DNA of 64,000 nucleotides, taken from NCBI RefSeq assembly GCF_017589465.1, contig NZ_JAELYA010000001.1, forward strand, positions 1 to 64,000. The letters run 5' to 3'. Under the pieces are notes generated by a model. It saw only the letters and a list, made by a program, of their open reading frames with translations. It had not been told where the DNA came from and made no database searches. The first letter of the stretch is position 1, and each line of letters begins with the position of its first letter. The translations under genes and the position numbers were made by a program. This document shows, piece by piece, positions 8,765-16,498 of this stretch. Origin of the DNA: Pseudomonas schmalbachii (lineage in GTDB: Bacteria; Pseudomonadota; Gammaproteobacteria; Pseudomonadales; Pseudomonadaceae).

Positions 8765-8866
8765 TCAATGTGGAGTTTAGGCTTTGCAATTGATTATCAC
8801 TAAAGTCGTACGGATTACAGATTCGTATTTTGAGGTCTTCCGTAATTTTTTTAAAGGTTAGGCCAT

Positions 8867-9265
8867 ATGTCGGATTATACGGTTTACATGGGTGATATCG
8901 TAAGAAGTGTTTTGGGGTCTGAATATTTTCTTGAGGATATTACAGGGGGGTGGAGTGAATTCTCACTGGTTGTAACAGTCGCTGATCCGGATGAATGTTC
9001 TGGGTGCTATGGGTATGCCTATGATGATAATGGTGATTGGTACGCGGCTACTCCTAAGGTTCGGGATATAGAAGATTCCGTTATCGCCTATCGTGAAGCC
9101 TTGAAAGCTGAATATGAAGTTGGGTTCAAGAAAATACTTTTCCAGTTCAACAAGAAGACTCGAAGGGTTAATGTGCAATTTGAATTTGAAGATAGTGGCA
9201 GGTGGAAAATTACACCATCCAACCTGGATGAAATGATAGCAACGCTTAGGCCAAATTTATTTTGA
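8867..9265 (+). CDS. Small acidic protein, possible DUF600/YezG-like immunity protein
   Basis: 132 residues, cytoplasmic by composition. The middle and C-terminal parts (LxxxYxxGFKKILFQFNxxTRRVNVxFEFEDSGRWKI) resemble the strand–strand–'G.w.i' pattern of DUF600 proteins such as B. subtilis YezG, the antidote to an LXG-type toxin. The likeness is by eye only. The gene is clearly lower in GC than the chromosome around it, which suggests recent transfer. It is flanked by 102- and 75-base gaps within the same-strand array. Confidence 0.6.
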   Translation: MSDYTVYMGDIVRSVLGSEYFLEDITGGWSEFSLVVTVADPDECSGCYGYAYDDNGDWYAATPKVRDIEDSVIAYREALKAEYEVGFKKILFQFNKKTRRVNVQFEFEDSGRWKITPSNLDEMIATLRPNLF

Positions 9266-9340
9266 TGTATACGTGCCAGATTAGCCACCTACTATAAAGT
9301 GGTGTCTGGTTAGATTGAATCTGAAGAATGGAGTTCTTTC

Positions 9341-10126
9341 GTGTCTCAAGACGGAGAGCTGAGATTAATTTTGGATAATTTCATCAGATCAAACGAATCT
9401 GATACTTTTACTTTTTTGGCCAAGTCAAAATCTTATTTTGCCGAGGCAGAGGAAGAATCCATATTTTCAGAATTCATGCGGCGCTATCAAGAAATAAAGG
9501 CTGCCCTTAGAAAAATCTGTGGCGCACCTATTGCGAGAGATATTTTTGGTTGTAATTTTCCGGAATTTACGCTTTCTGAGAATGAAAAGCTCGCAAGTAT
9601 GCTGACGTTGTTTAATTACGAAGGCTGTCGTTTCGGGGTCTTGCTTTATCAGGAAGGGGAAGGTCAGCCACTTGAGATTCGTCTCTCTGCTTGCCGGCCA
9701 TCCAAGCTCCCAGTCAAGCCGCCATTGGTTGAGGAACTAAGGCGATTCATGAATAAGTTTATCGGATCACATAGGGCGGAAGGCCATAAGGTTCTGAAAT
9801 ACTCAGGAACCTTCTTTGCAGGGGATGAGGAGGAGTTCGACAGCAGCGGCGAGGGTGAAACGCTTTGGGAGCGTACTTGCAAGGAATTCAAGGATGAATA
9901 TGAAAAGGTAGTGTCTCTCCTGAAAGGAATTTGTGGGGCGCCTTTGGTAGAGAACGTTTCTGCATGGGAGTTTGAAGAGTTTTCACTTGCTGAGTGTGAG
10001 AGCATGGCCGATGAACTCACTTTATTCAGCTACAAAGGCTGCCGCTTCGGAGTTCTGCTTCATCAGGAAGACAGGGAGTTACCGCTTGAACTTTGGTTGT
10101 CTGCATGTCGGCCGGATAAATTATGA
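9341..10126 (+). CDS. Internally duplicated immunity-array protein
   Basis: 261 residues, GTG start with GGAG upstream. Two ~110-residue repeats align along their length. Each has an acidic helix with a Tyr, a 'KxICGAP' element, 'F.EF(T/S)L', 'LTLF.Y(E/K)GCRFGVLL(Y/H)QE', 'PLE(I/L)', and ends in SACRP(S/D)KL. The repeats have diverged, so the duplication is old enough to be selected. I know no named family. Duplicated binding domains are common among immunity proteins, and the gene sits mid-array. A structural or binding role is likely: I see no catalytic motif. Confidence 0.65.
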   Translation: MSQDGELRLILDNFIRSNESDTFTFLAKSKSYFAEAEEESIFSEFMRRYQEIKAALRKICGAPIARDIFGCNFPEFTLSENEKLASMLTLFNYEGCRFGVLLYQEGEGQPLEIRLSACRPSKLPVKPPLVEELRRFMNKFIGSHRAEGHKVLKYSGTFFAGDEEEFDSSGEGETLWERTCKEFKDEYEKVVSLLKGICGAPLVENVSAWEFEEFSLAECESMADELTLFSYKGCRFGVLLHQEDRELPLELWLSACRPDKL

Positions 10127-10162
10127 CTTGAGCGCCATATAAAATTGGAGCGGCAACTTACT

Positions 10163-10615
10163 ATGAGCCGAAAGCCAGAATTACCTGTCGATGTGTGTCT
10201 GAAGATTGATGAAGCGCTGACTGCATCCGGAAAATTATATCAGGCAGGCAATATCGAGAAAGCCATTGAGGAAGGCATGGTGGGGTGGAGTCTGATCCCT
10301 GAGCCAAAAGCCAAATGGGATTACTACCCTCAAAGCATGTCGGCGCACTTTCTCCAGAGTTACGCCATGCTTGGTGATATTGAGAGCACCAAAAAATGGG
10401 TCGAGATCACTGCGCAAATGTACGATGATCCAAATCATGAGGATCACTATGTCTTGATGCTCGAAGGTGAGGCAATGTATGGGCTTGGCGATCTTGATCG
10501 AGCATATTATGTGTTTGCCAGGATACATGAGATATATGGGCGAAATGGATTTGCTGAGGATCAGATTAAATATCTGAAATTCTTCTTGAAAGAGCAGGCG
10601 CGCCGCGATGGTTGA
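10163..10615 (+). CDS. TPR-like protein, upstream member of a paralogous pair
   Basis: 150 residues from ATG 10163 (GGAG 12 bases upstream; the upstream TTG is less likely). All-helical, with TPR-like helix pairs: 'ALTASGKLYQAGNIEKAIEEGMVGWSLIPEPKAKWDYYPQSM', then 'LMLEGEAMYGLGDLDRAYYVFARI'. The next gene encodes a paralogue and overlaps it by 8 bases, so the two are translationally coupled. Paired small TPR-like proteins of this kind occur beside Rhs and other polymorphic toxin loci in pseudomonads, where they may act as adaptors or immunity proteins. That role is contextual. Confidence 0.65.
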   Translation: MSRKPELPVDVCLKIDEALTASGKLYQAGNIEKAIEEGMVGWSLIPEPKAKWDYYPQSMSAHFLQSYAMLGDIESTKKWVEITAQMYDDPNHEDHYVLMLEGEAMYGLGDLDRAYYVFARIHEIYGRNGFAEDQIKYLKFFLKEQARRDG

Positions 10616-11045
10616 ATACCCTGAAGAGTTGCCGGACAACATTTATGAGCGTGTGATCGATTTGTCAGTGCAGGGGAATCTGTTTCTCGATTCAGGTGAT
10701 GCATTGAGTGCTGTGAATGTTTGGTGCGAGGCACTTGCGTTGCTTCCATCCCCGAAAGACAACTGGGAGGCATGTCTGTGGCTCAATGCCTCACTTGGAG
10801 AGGCTTATCGGGTGGAAGGCCAATTGGAAGAGGCCAAAGCTTGTCTCTTGGATGCCTTGAACTGTCCCGATGGACATGTCAATCCCTTCGTTCTTCTCCG
10901 GTTGGGCCAGACGTTAGTTGATCTTGGCGATGAGAATGCCGGCGTCGATTATTTGCTGCGGGCCTATATGCTCGAAGGTGAGGAGATCTTTGAAGAAGAT
11001 GCCCAATATCTTCAGTTGCTGCGCAATCGCAAGCTGGTTGACTGA
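10608..11045 (+). CDS. TPR-like protein, downstream member of a paralogous pair
   Basis: 145 residues, overlapping the previous gene by 8 bases. It shares that gene's design: 'GNLFLDSGDALSAVNVWCEALALLPSPKDNWEACLWL' corresponds to the first protein's GKLYQAGNIEKAIEEGMVGWSLIPEPKAKWDYY, and 'LRLGQTLVDLGDENAGVDYLLRAYMLEGEEIFEEDAQYL' to its second TPR-like unit. The shared P-x-P-K-x-x-W element is a useful family marker. Tandem duplication with divergence suggests a heterodimer or two related specificities. No enzymatic motif is visible. Confidence 0.65.
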   Translation: MVEYPEELPDNIYERVIDLSVQGNLFLDSGDALSAVNVWCEALALLPSPKDNWEACLWLNASLGEAYRVEGQLEEAKACLLDALNCPDGHVNPFVLLRLGQTLVDLGDENAGVDYLLRAYMLEGEEIFEEDAQYLQLLRNRKLVD

Positions 11046-11164
11046 TAGTCTATTCCCGTTTCTGGCGAAATACGCTGATTCCGTGTTCGAGTTCCCGGCG
11101 GAATAAGTAACTCTGAGCCCATTGGTTTTTGGAGGCTCTTGTCTTTCTGAAGTGAGAAGTAGGC

Positions 11165-11899
11165 ATGACTCGAACCCAACTCGTCTTCAAGGCACCACGA
11201 TTTTCTCTTTTCGCTCCGAATCTGAAGTTCTATGTAATGTTGCCTGGCTATGACTGTCGGGGACCGGTGTCGCTTCGGGAGACTTTTGAAATCTCTGATG
11301 AGCTTCCTCCCGGCAAATATCGGCTCAAAGGTCATATCCTGGATATCAATGTGGATATCGGTTTTGAATTGTGTGCCGGCCTTGCCACTACATTGCAGTT
11401 GGCTGACAGTATGAACTTCACACAACGCTTCGCGATTGATGCCAGTGCCGAACTGTCGACACTTTACGTCCTGAGGGAGCAGCACTATGTCTCACATTTC
11501 TGGATTGGGCATTGCGATAGCGATCTACGCTTGGCAGCTCTTTTATCCGAAGCCCATTACTGGGCGTTGACGGATGAAGAGAGGGATCAGGCCTACCTAT
11601 CGGAGTTTGGACGGACTCAGAACGAGCGCTGGTATGACCACGACTTCCTGGAGGCAGGATGGGAAACCAAGGGTTCGAATTTGCTTGAGCGATTCGAAGA
11701 ATACTCTTGGGTCGAGGAGTGGGCCGAGGAACTTGAACGTCGCGCCAGAGAAATGGGGCTGAAAGAGCCCAACTGTTTCATCATGCTGGGTGGCTCCCCG
11801 GTTCGACCAAGGAATTGGGAACTGGATAAGCCATGTCAAATTGATCGACCAGGAATAAACTTGCTCTATGTGAGAAAGATCGAATTCACCTTCTTCTGA
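11165..11899 (+). CDS. Imm22-like (DUF4284-type) protein with an extra N-terminal domain
   Basis: 244 residues. The C-terminal ~140 residues match by eye the Imm22/DUF4284 immunity family. There is an opening strand HFWIGHCDSD, a Leu-rich acidic helix, then 'ERWYDHDFLEAG', a 'EWAEELERRAREMGLKEPNCFIML' helix-strand, and a closing 'GINLLYVRKIEFTF' strand. The N-terminal ~100 residues (a strand-rich part with GYDCRGPVSLRETFEIS and LPPGKYRLKG) are not part of that family and may be a separate beta domain. Imm22 proteins are predicted antidotes to nuclease-type polymorphic toxins. It stands 119 bases after the TPR pair. Confidence 0.65.
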   Translation: MTRTQLVFKAPRFSLFAPNLKFYVMLPGYDCRGPVSLRETFEISDELPPGKYRLKGHILDINVDIGFELCAGLATTLQLADSMNFTQRFAIDASAELSTLYVLREQHYVSHFWIGHCDSDLRLAALLSEAHYWALTDEERDQAYLSEFGRTQNERWYDHDFLEAGWETKGSNLLERFEEYSWVEEWAEELERRAREMGLKEPNCFIMLGGSPVRPRNWELDKPCQIDRPGINLLYVRKIEFTFF

Positions 11900-12077
11900 A
11901 GACGCTTAGATGTCTTTCGTATATATATCGGGAAGGCGAAGCAGCTGGCGACCTGGGTCATTTGGTTCTGGAAATATCTTATACGGATAGTTAAATATTT
12001 TCTGTTTCCTGAGTATGGGGAGTGGCCGGCGGGGTTATTTTTTCAGCTGCATTGTATTTGGATAGAGGTGCTACGCC

Positions 12078-12899
12078 ATGAGCTATGACTTGATGGTTTT
12101 CGAGCCGAAAGATGTGCCGCGAGAGAAAAATGCGTTTCTTGATTGGTACCAATCACAAACAGAATGGTCCGAGGGGCATTCCTATGATGACCCATCTGTA
12201 ACAACAGCAAACCTATTGGAATGGTACGTTGCAATACGCCGGTACTTTCCTAATATGAGTGGTCCCGATGCTTACGAATGTGCAGACGGCGAGTACAACC
12301 CCCGCGTAACCGGCTACTCCATAGGCAGGTCGGTGATCTACGCCAACTTCCGATGGTCAGAGGCGGCAAGTGCATATGCGGCCGTTCGCGCATTGGCTGT
12401 GAAGCATGGGGTTGGCTTTTTCAATGTTAGCGCCAATGATGGCGAGATCTGGTTTCCACCAGCAGAGTACATTCCGGATATAATGGCGATTCCAGATCTG
12501 ATGTTGAGCCTTGAAGGGCAGCAGGCCTTCAAATCGCCATCGGTTGCCTTGATTGAAGCTGCCGTCGACTGGCTTCAGCCTGCCGGTGGGCCAGGCTTTC
12601 TTCTCTTGGAAAAAGACAACGGTTACGTGCAAGCAGGTGGAGGGAAGGGCGCTTGTACTGTGGAGTGGCGAGAGTATTCGAACGGCAATTTTCGGCACTG
12701 GGTTGCGGGGCTCCCGGATCATGATGCTGAAGCAAACATCTTAATCCTCGGGAACGGGGTGCATTTCTTGGTAAAAGCCAACGAACGGCTTTCGAATGAT
12801 AATGTCAAGGTTGTTTTGCGCGCTTTTGCCCGTGGTATGTCGAAACCACAGGATTTTGTCTGGCGCGATATCTCGGAACAATTAAATGTCGAAAACTAA
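12078..12899 (+). CDS. Conserved immunity-array protein ('MSYDLMVF' family)
   Basis: 273 residues. The N-terminus MSYDLMVFEP…FLDWYQSQTEWSEGHSYDDP, with the later WYxxxRxxFPNMSGPDA and GYSIGRSVIYANFRWSEA, is a pattern I know from a widespread, uncharacterised pseudomonad family often near Rhs or type VI effector genes. Residues ~165–265 form a second strand-rich part (GGPGFLLLEKDNGYVQAGGG…). The call rests on recognition, not on a named domain. It is the last gene of the array, after a 178-base gap, followed by 430 bases without a clear gene. Confidence 0.62.
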   Translation: MSYDLMVFEPKDVPREKNAFLDWYQSQTEWSEGHSYDDPSVTTANLLEWYVAIRRYFPNMSGPDAYECADGEYNPRVTGYSIGRSVIYANFRWSEAASAYAAVRALAVKHGVGFFNVSANDGEIWFPPAEYIPDIMAIPDLMLSLEGQQAFKSPSVALIEAAVDWLQPAGGPGFLLLEKDNGYVQAGGGKGACTVEWREYSNGNFRHWVAGLPDHDAEANILILGNGVHFLVKANERLSNDNVKVVLRAFARGMSKPQDFVWRDISEQLNVEN

Positions 12900-13331
12900 A
12901 GGGGCATAGTAATTCTTTCGGTCAATTACCGACCTGATGCCTGAATATTCGTCGCATATTCCTGCTTTGCGGATCTACTGAGGCTCAACCACATTACTGA
13001 CCAACTAAAGCAGCCCTTGAGACCCACTCTCTCAGCGTTGCTGAGCCTAATGGCGTTCTATCCGTAGAAGATGGCCGGCTAGAGCTAGAGGCCAATGTTT
13101 TTGATCATGCTGCAACGCCTACCAGTTCTACAGGAATTAAAAATTCATTCAGACCGGAACTGCTTCGCGGTTCGACTTAATGCAGGTGTTAGGTAGCCCA
13201 AAGGGAGGGGTGTGAACAGCAGATTCAAATTGACGGATTACGCGCGGAAAGTCGCACGCAAACTGCCTTACCATGCTGGGAGTCGATCAGTGATTTCGTA
13301 CTGGAAATGTTCGCAGCGCAGGGGTGGCTCA
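12900..13331. other. Non-coding gap after the immunity array
   Basis: I find no convincing gene here. A 29-codon ATG frame at about 13111–13200 has no family likeness and no good ribosome site. A weak 5-bp hairpin (TCGGT/ACCGA) near 12919–12933 could end the array transcript. A GTG frame from 13212 could extend the next gene at its N-terminus. Confidence 0.5.
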
Positions 13332-13919
13332 ATGTGCACTAGCGGATCCATTGGGCCAATCTCGCCCCTTCTGTCGCGGCGTACTGGCCGTCTAGGTTTG
13401 TTCGTGGGGGCCGTGGCTTTGGCATTGCATATCGCGCCGGGCGCGATGATGGGGAGGACGTATGCGTCGGAAGCCCAGGCCGATTTCCATGGTTACTACT
13501 ACTTCGTCGATCAGGATGCAGGCTGCATCAGCCCCCTGCAGATCAAGGTCGCGATAGAAGACGATGGCCTTGTTGCCTACACGCCGACGCTTTTACCAAG
13601 TGCATGGATGAAACCAGTGGCATGGGTGAAAACGGGGCTGCTTCGCCCGCTAACGAGCGAGGAACTCCGGATGATCTTTTTCCCTGATGATGGCAATGGT
13701 ATTGAGGCAGTATTGTTTGAGCAGAATCGCGATGGTTGGATATTGGGCCATGCGCCGGCACGTGCCTTCAGGTTTGACGGGAACCGCGATCCCTTCTCGA
13801 CCCGATCGGGGTATTTCATATTGACTACATCTGGGCCGTTCGAGCTGCTGCGGACTCGGACTGCTGATGCGGTCGAGCTTGGGCAAGCTCAGTCAAGGTA
13901 TCCAGTATGTAAGAAATGA
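13332..13919 (+). CDS. Predicted exported protein, unknown function
   Basis: 195 residues from ATG 13332, chosen because AGGGG lies upstream and it places a signal-like segment near the N-terminus. A GTG at 13212 would add 40 residues of basic sequence. The segment S-R-R-T-G-R followed by a hydrophobic stretch to about residue 35 resembles a Tat or long Sec signal. The mature part has two Cys, several aromatic residues and no known motif. The short PVCKK end follows a Gln-rich tail. It stands alone on the plus strand between accessory regions. Confidence 0.5.
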   Translation: MCTSGSIGPISPLLSRRTGRLGLFVGAVALALHIAPGAMMGRTYASEAQADFHGYYYFVDQDAGCISPLQIKVAIEDDGLVAYTPTLLPSAWMKPVAWVKTGLLRPLTSEELRMIFFPDDGNGIEAVLFEQNRDGWILGHAPARAFRFDGNRDPFSTRSGYFILTTSGPFELLRTRTADAVELGQAQSRYPVCKK

Positions 13920-13957
13920 AGCCCCCTTTTGTTATTCGCCACTCTCTCTGCTGTGCA

Positions 13958-14389
13958 CTACTGCCTTCGATGTTCAGGTGACGGTACTTGTGCAACTCTC
14001 TTGATTTCGCAGCCTCGGCATCCAGGCGGGCAAATTCGTTGCGCCCTGGTCAGGTGATTGACTTCCACCGAGCACGCGTCCCCGGCACCAGAGGCGGTTG
14101 CCCACGCGGCCGCGAACAGGGACATTTCAAAGGACGAAGGCACGGAACTCCAGCAAACTTCGAGGCACCCGTCATGGTCGTACATGCCAGCCAGGTGCTC
14201 CATGAAGGACGACCCGCTGTTTGCATCGGCAAGCGCCCGAACATATCCGAGCGTGAACGCCAGGCGTTGAGTCCGAGGCTGAACTCGATCGTTGGCTACC
14301 TGTGCGGAAATCTCTGATTCGATCAAGATGCCATACCTCAACCTGCCTATCCCTTCCCGGCATGAAGGAGGGGGAGGGTTACTCGCCAA
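13958..14389 (-). pseudogene. Possible decayed gene, pseudomonad family of unknown function
   Basis: A 143-codon frame with a TTG start and no good ribosome site. The middle section (about residues 50–105) has natural-looking composition: GSSFMEHLAGMYDHDGCLEVCW… then FAAAWATASGAGD. It recalls a common family with 'S.F.DHL..L.DHKG.L.V.W…AW.S..GDGS..VEH'. The ends do not look like that family and the final Cys-rich part seems unrelated, so I read it as a fragment of a degraded gene copy. It could still be a chance frame in GC-rich DNA. Confidence 0.3.
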
Positions 14390-14497
14390 GGGTCCGCATC
14401 GAGACCCAAGGCCAAGGCCGATATAGGCGCCGCATAATCTCTACTGCGAAAAACAGAGTCGCCAGCGCCATACCGGCCTATGGCCTGCCGTCTATGG

Positions 14498-14842
14498 TCA
14501 ACGACCTGCGGTACCGGTAGTTCCGGTAGTCCCGGTGGTTCCGGTAGTGCCTGGAGTACCGTGGCCACCGTCGCCGTTGTTGGATACTGCAAGGCCAATT
14601 GCGATCAGCGCGGCACCGGTTCCTAGCGCAGTCCCGACGTTGATATTTCCATACAACGGAGTTGAGAGACGCAGGGTTGAACATTCGCCCGGTGGCAGCG
14701 GTGTTGCTGCTCCATCCTTGCTTTCAACATTTTCCTGGTTGCTCGAAGCCCCACCAAGTAGCGGCGGGCATCCGGCATTTGCAGAGGCAAGCATCGGGGC
14801 GCCCATGCTTATCACCAGAAGCGAAATAAGCAATTTCTTCAT
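14498..14842 (-). CDS. Small secreted protein with Gly-Thr-Thr repeat tail (YjbE-like layout)
   Basis: 114 residues: a Sec signal peptide (MKKLLISLLVISMGAPMLASANA), a short Cys-bearing mature part, a hydrophobic Gly/Ala segment (GTALGTGAALIAIGLAVS), then GDGGHGTPG and four Gly-Thr-Thr units ending in TAGR. The hydrophobic segment before a GDG and Thr-rich tail is the layout of YjbE, a small protein of the E. coli yjbEFGH exopolysaccharide operon. No yjbFGH genes are here, so the gene is an orphan. The DNA tail is a simple CCGGTAGT-type repeat, prone to changes in copy number. Confidence 0.55.
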   Translation of the reverse strand: MKKLLISLLVISMGAPMLASANAGCPPLLGGASSNQENVESKDGAATPLPPGECSTLRLSTPLYGNINVGTALGTGAALIAIGLAVSNNGDGGHGTPGTTGTTGTTGTTGTAGR

Positions 14843-15163
14843 GTTCTGTCACTCCAGTCAGACGAGAGACTGTGATGCTAGAGTGAACTCAGAATTTAAA
14901 CTGTCGCCAGATTCAGCGCGCCCGGTAGGAATTTGCCTTTTATTTTGCAGAAGAATCTTAGAGGGTCTCCGGGCAAGCCCGCACCAATATGGCCAAAGCG
15001 AGTTCAAGGGGCTTTCAGCTCTGTCTCAGCCGGTTGACCCGTCCCCCAAGCCGGTTATTTGCGCGGGTTTCTATGTGTTACAGGAGCACCTCTGCTGCAT
15101 TCGTCAGCAAATGTCGCGGGGGCGTCTACAGGTTTGGCAGGGCGAACAGAGTGACCAACTACA
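14843..15163. other. Gap between the YjbE-like gene and inverted repeat IR-L1
   Basis: 321 bases with no gene I can support. It should hold the promoter of the minus-strand YjbE-like gene at its left end. The right end abuts the inverted repeat that bounds the next two genes. Confidence 0.5.
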
Positions 15164-15191
15164 AACTAAAAGGGACGGAGTGATTTATTTT
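15164..15191. repeat. Inverted repeat IR-L1 of a two-gene cassette
   Basis: 28 bases starting AACTAAAAGGGACGGAGT and ending in ATTTATTTT. The complement recurs at 16499–16526 with 25 of 28 positions matching. The repeat ends at the first base of the stop codon (complement strand) of the gene it borders. Confidence 0.8.
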
Positions 15192-15880
15192 CAGTCACCA
15201 GCCAACGCCTGCTGGGCTTCGAATTCCTCGCGATTCCACAGCGAGAAGTAGAGAACGGTGTCCCAGTAGCCCATTCCCATCACGCGCTCCACACCGACAT
15301 GGTCGAAATCGTCGGCAAGGCTCAGGCCCTTGAAAGGGGCCAGCCTGTCGTCGCCGGATTGCACGGCGCTGCGCAGTTGCCGGGCGGCCAGGAAGTCAAA
15401 GCAGGACAGGGCATCGACCGCCGCGCCGGCAGCCCGCGCCGCTGCCAGGTGCTCTTCCGCCACCGCCCGCAAGGCGGTTTCGCTACTAGTGTTCATCAAG
15501 TCCAGTTCTATCGTCTCAAGCAGGAAATAACGTTCCCGGTGGCTTGCCAGAAAGCCCAGGGCCTCGGTGATCGACTCGCGCAATTGCGTCGACTCGGCGG
15601 GAGCAGCGCGCCTCAGCACCTTGGCGAAACGCTCCAGCCGGGCGTAACCCGTGGCGAAATCCCCGGTAATGGCGTACAGCCGTGTCTTGTTGTCGGGGGC
15701 TTCGTCCTCGAAGCCGTCGGAGATGAGCGACGCGCACAGCCTGGGGTTGCCGGACAACAGCAGGTAATAGACCAGCGGGACATTGTAGGGCCACTCCGAA
15801 AGGCCGGTAATGGTTTCGGGACGGTCCTGGTAGCTCTCCGGCTGGTTGCTCAGGGAGTAAAGATAAGAACGGTTCGCCAT
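15191..15880 (-). CDS. Conserved pseudomonad protein (DUF7822-like), in IR-bounded cassette
   Basis: 229 residues from ATG 15880, chosen because GGAG lies 6 bases upstream and the start MANRSYLYSLSNQP is the one I associate with this family. Cytoplasmic and helix-rich, with no catalytic motif. 'RPETITGLSEWPYNVPLVYYLLLSGNPRLCASLISDGF' is the most distinctive stretch. The family is uncharacterised to my knowledge. The gene is the downstream member of a pair with the DUF1566-like gene, 31 bases apart, and its stop codon touches the inner end of an inverted repeat whose partner lies beyond the upstream gene. Confidence 0.65.
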   Translation of the reverse strand: MANRSYLYSLSNQPESYQDRPETITGLSEWPYNVPLVYYLLLSGNPRLCASLISDGFEDEAPDNKTRLYAITGDFATGYARLERFAKVLRRAAPAESTQLRESITEALGFLASHRERYFLLETIELDLMNTSSETALRAVAEEHLAAARAAGAAVDALSCFDFLAARQLRSAVQSGDDRLAPFKGLSLADDFDHVGVERVMGMGYWDTVLYFSLWNREEFEAQQALAGD

Positions 15881-15911
15881 GTCTTCTCCGTGATGGCAAC
15901 AAAGGAATGGA

Positions 15912-16418
15912 TTACGGAAGGATGGGAATCCTGCGTACCGGGCGGACGAGAAACTCCCAGTCCCTGTTATAGGGCTCAAGGAGGTTGAGGTAGACGTCCG
16001 CGCGGAGTGCGAGGTCGGCGGACAACTTCGAACTTGACCAGTACCAGCAATTAAGGTGCGGATCCTCGAAGCTGTTTATCTCTCCAGCGTCGTTGGCGGC
16101 GAACAACAGGTTCAGCTCCAGAGCGGCCGGGATGAATACGCTTTCGCCAATCTCCAGCGCTTTCCTGGCGATCAGGCTTCCGGCTTCTGCCATGGCAACA
16201 GTGTTCGCAAGGCCGTCGCTGTAGCTCTTGGCACCTTCAACACTCTGGTCGCGCGCGCTCCACTCTCCTTCGAACTCTTGTTCGGCGCCAAGCTCGACCA
16301 AGGCGTACTCAACACCGTTCAGCCAGTAGCGGGTGACGAATATGCCGTCTGCCAAGGGCTGGCCGACGGCTGGAAGGTCGGCTGCAGCGATGGCTGCCGG
16401 GATTATCTTGTCGGTCAT
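15912..16418 (-). CDS. DUF1566 (Lcl)-like protein, in IR-bounded cassette
   Basis: 168 residues. The C-terminal half has the Lcl/DUF1566 pattern: 'FIPAALELNLLFAA', then 'CWYWSSS', and a final 'FLVRPVRRIPIL', a fold related to C-type-lectin-like and formylglycine-enzyme-like domains. The N-terminal ~50 residues are strand-rich (IFVTRYWLNGVEYALVELG). DUF1566 domains are often found on phage, effector or surface proteins as binding domains. A 5'-truncated paralogue lies at 17300–17660. It is the upstream gene of a two-gene cassette between 28-base inverted repeats. Confidence 0.68.
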   Translation of the reverse strand: MTDKIIPAAIAAADLPAVGQPLADGIFVTRYWLNGVEYALVELGAEQEFEGEWSARDQSVEGAKSYSDGLANTVAMAEAGSLIARKALEIGESVFIPAALELNLLFAANDAGEINSFEDPHLNCWYWSSSKLSADLALRADVYLNLLEPYNRDWEFLVRPVRRIPILP

Positions 16419-16498
16419 GTGGTGTCCCTTATGCTGTTCGGTTGATTTCTCGCTATTTCTCTTGCGAAAGGCATGTGAGGAGTCGGTGTTTCTCCAGT

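Noticed and set aside
14535-15251. A 238-codon plus-strand frame over the YjbE-like gene and inverted repeat
   Set aside because: Its product is Pro/Ser-rich without a known fold and is antisense to a gene with a good signal peptide.
15299-15988. A 229-codon plus-strand frame over the DUF7822-like gene
   Set aside because: Antisense shadow. The minus-strand gene has a ribosome site and a recognisable start.
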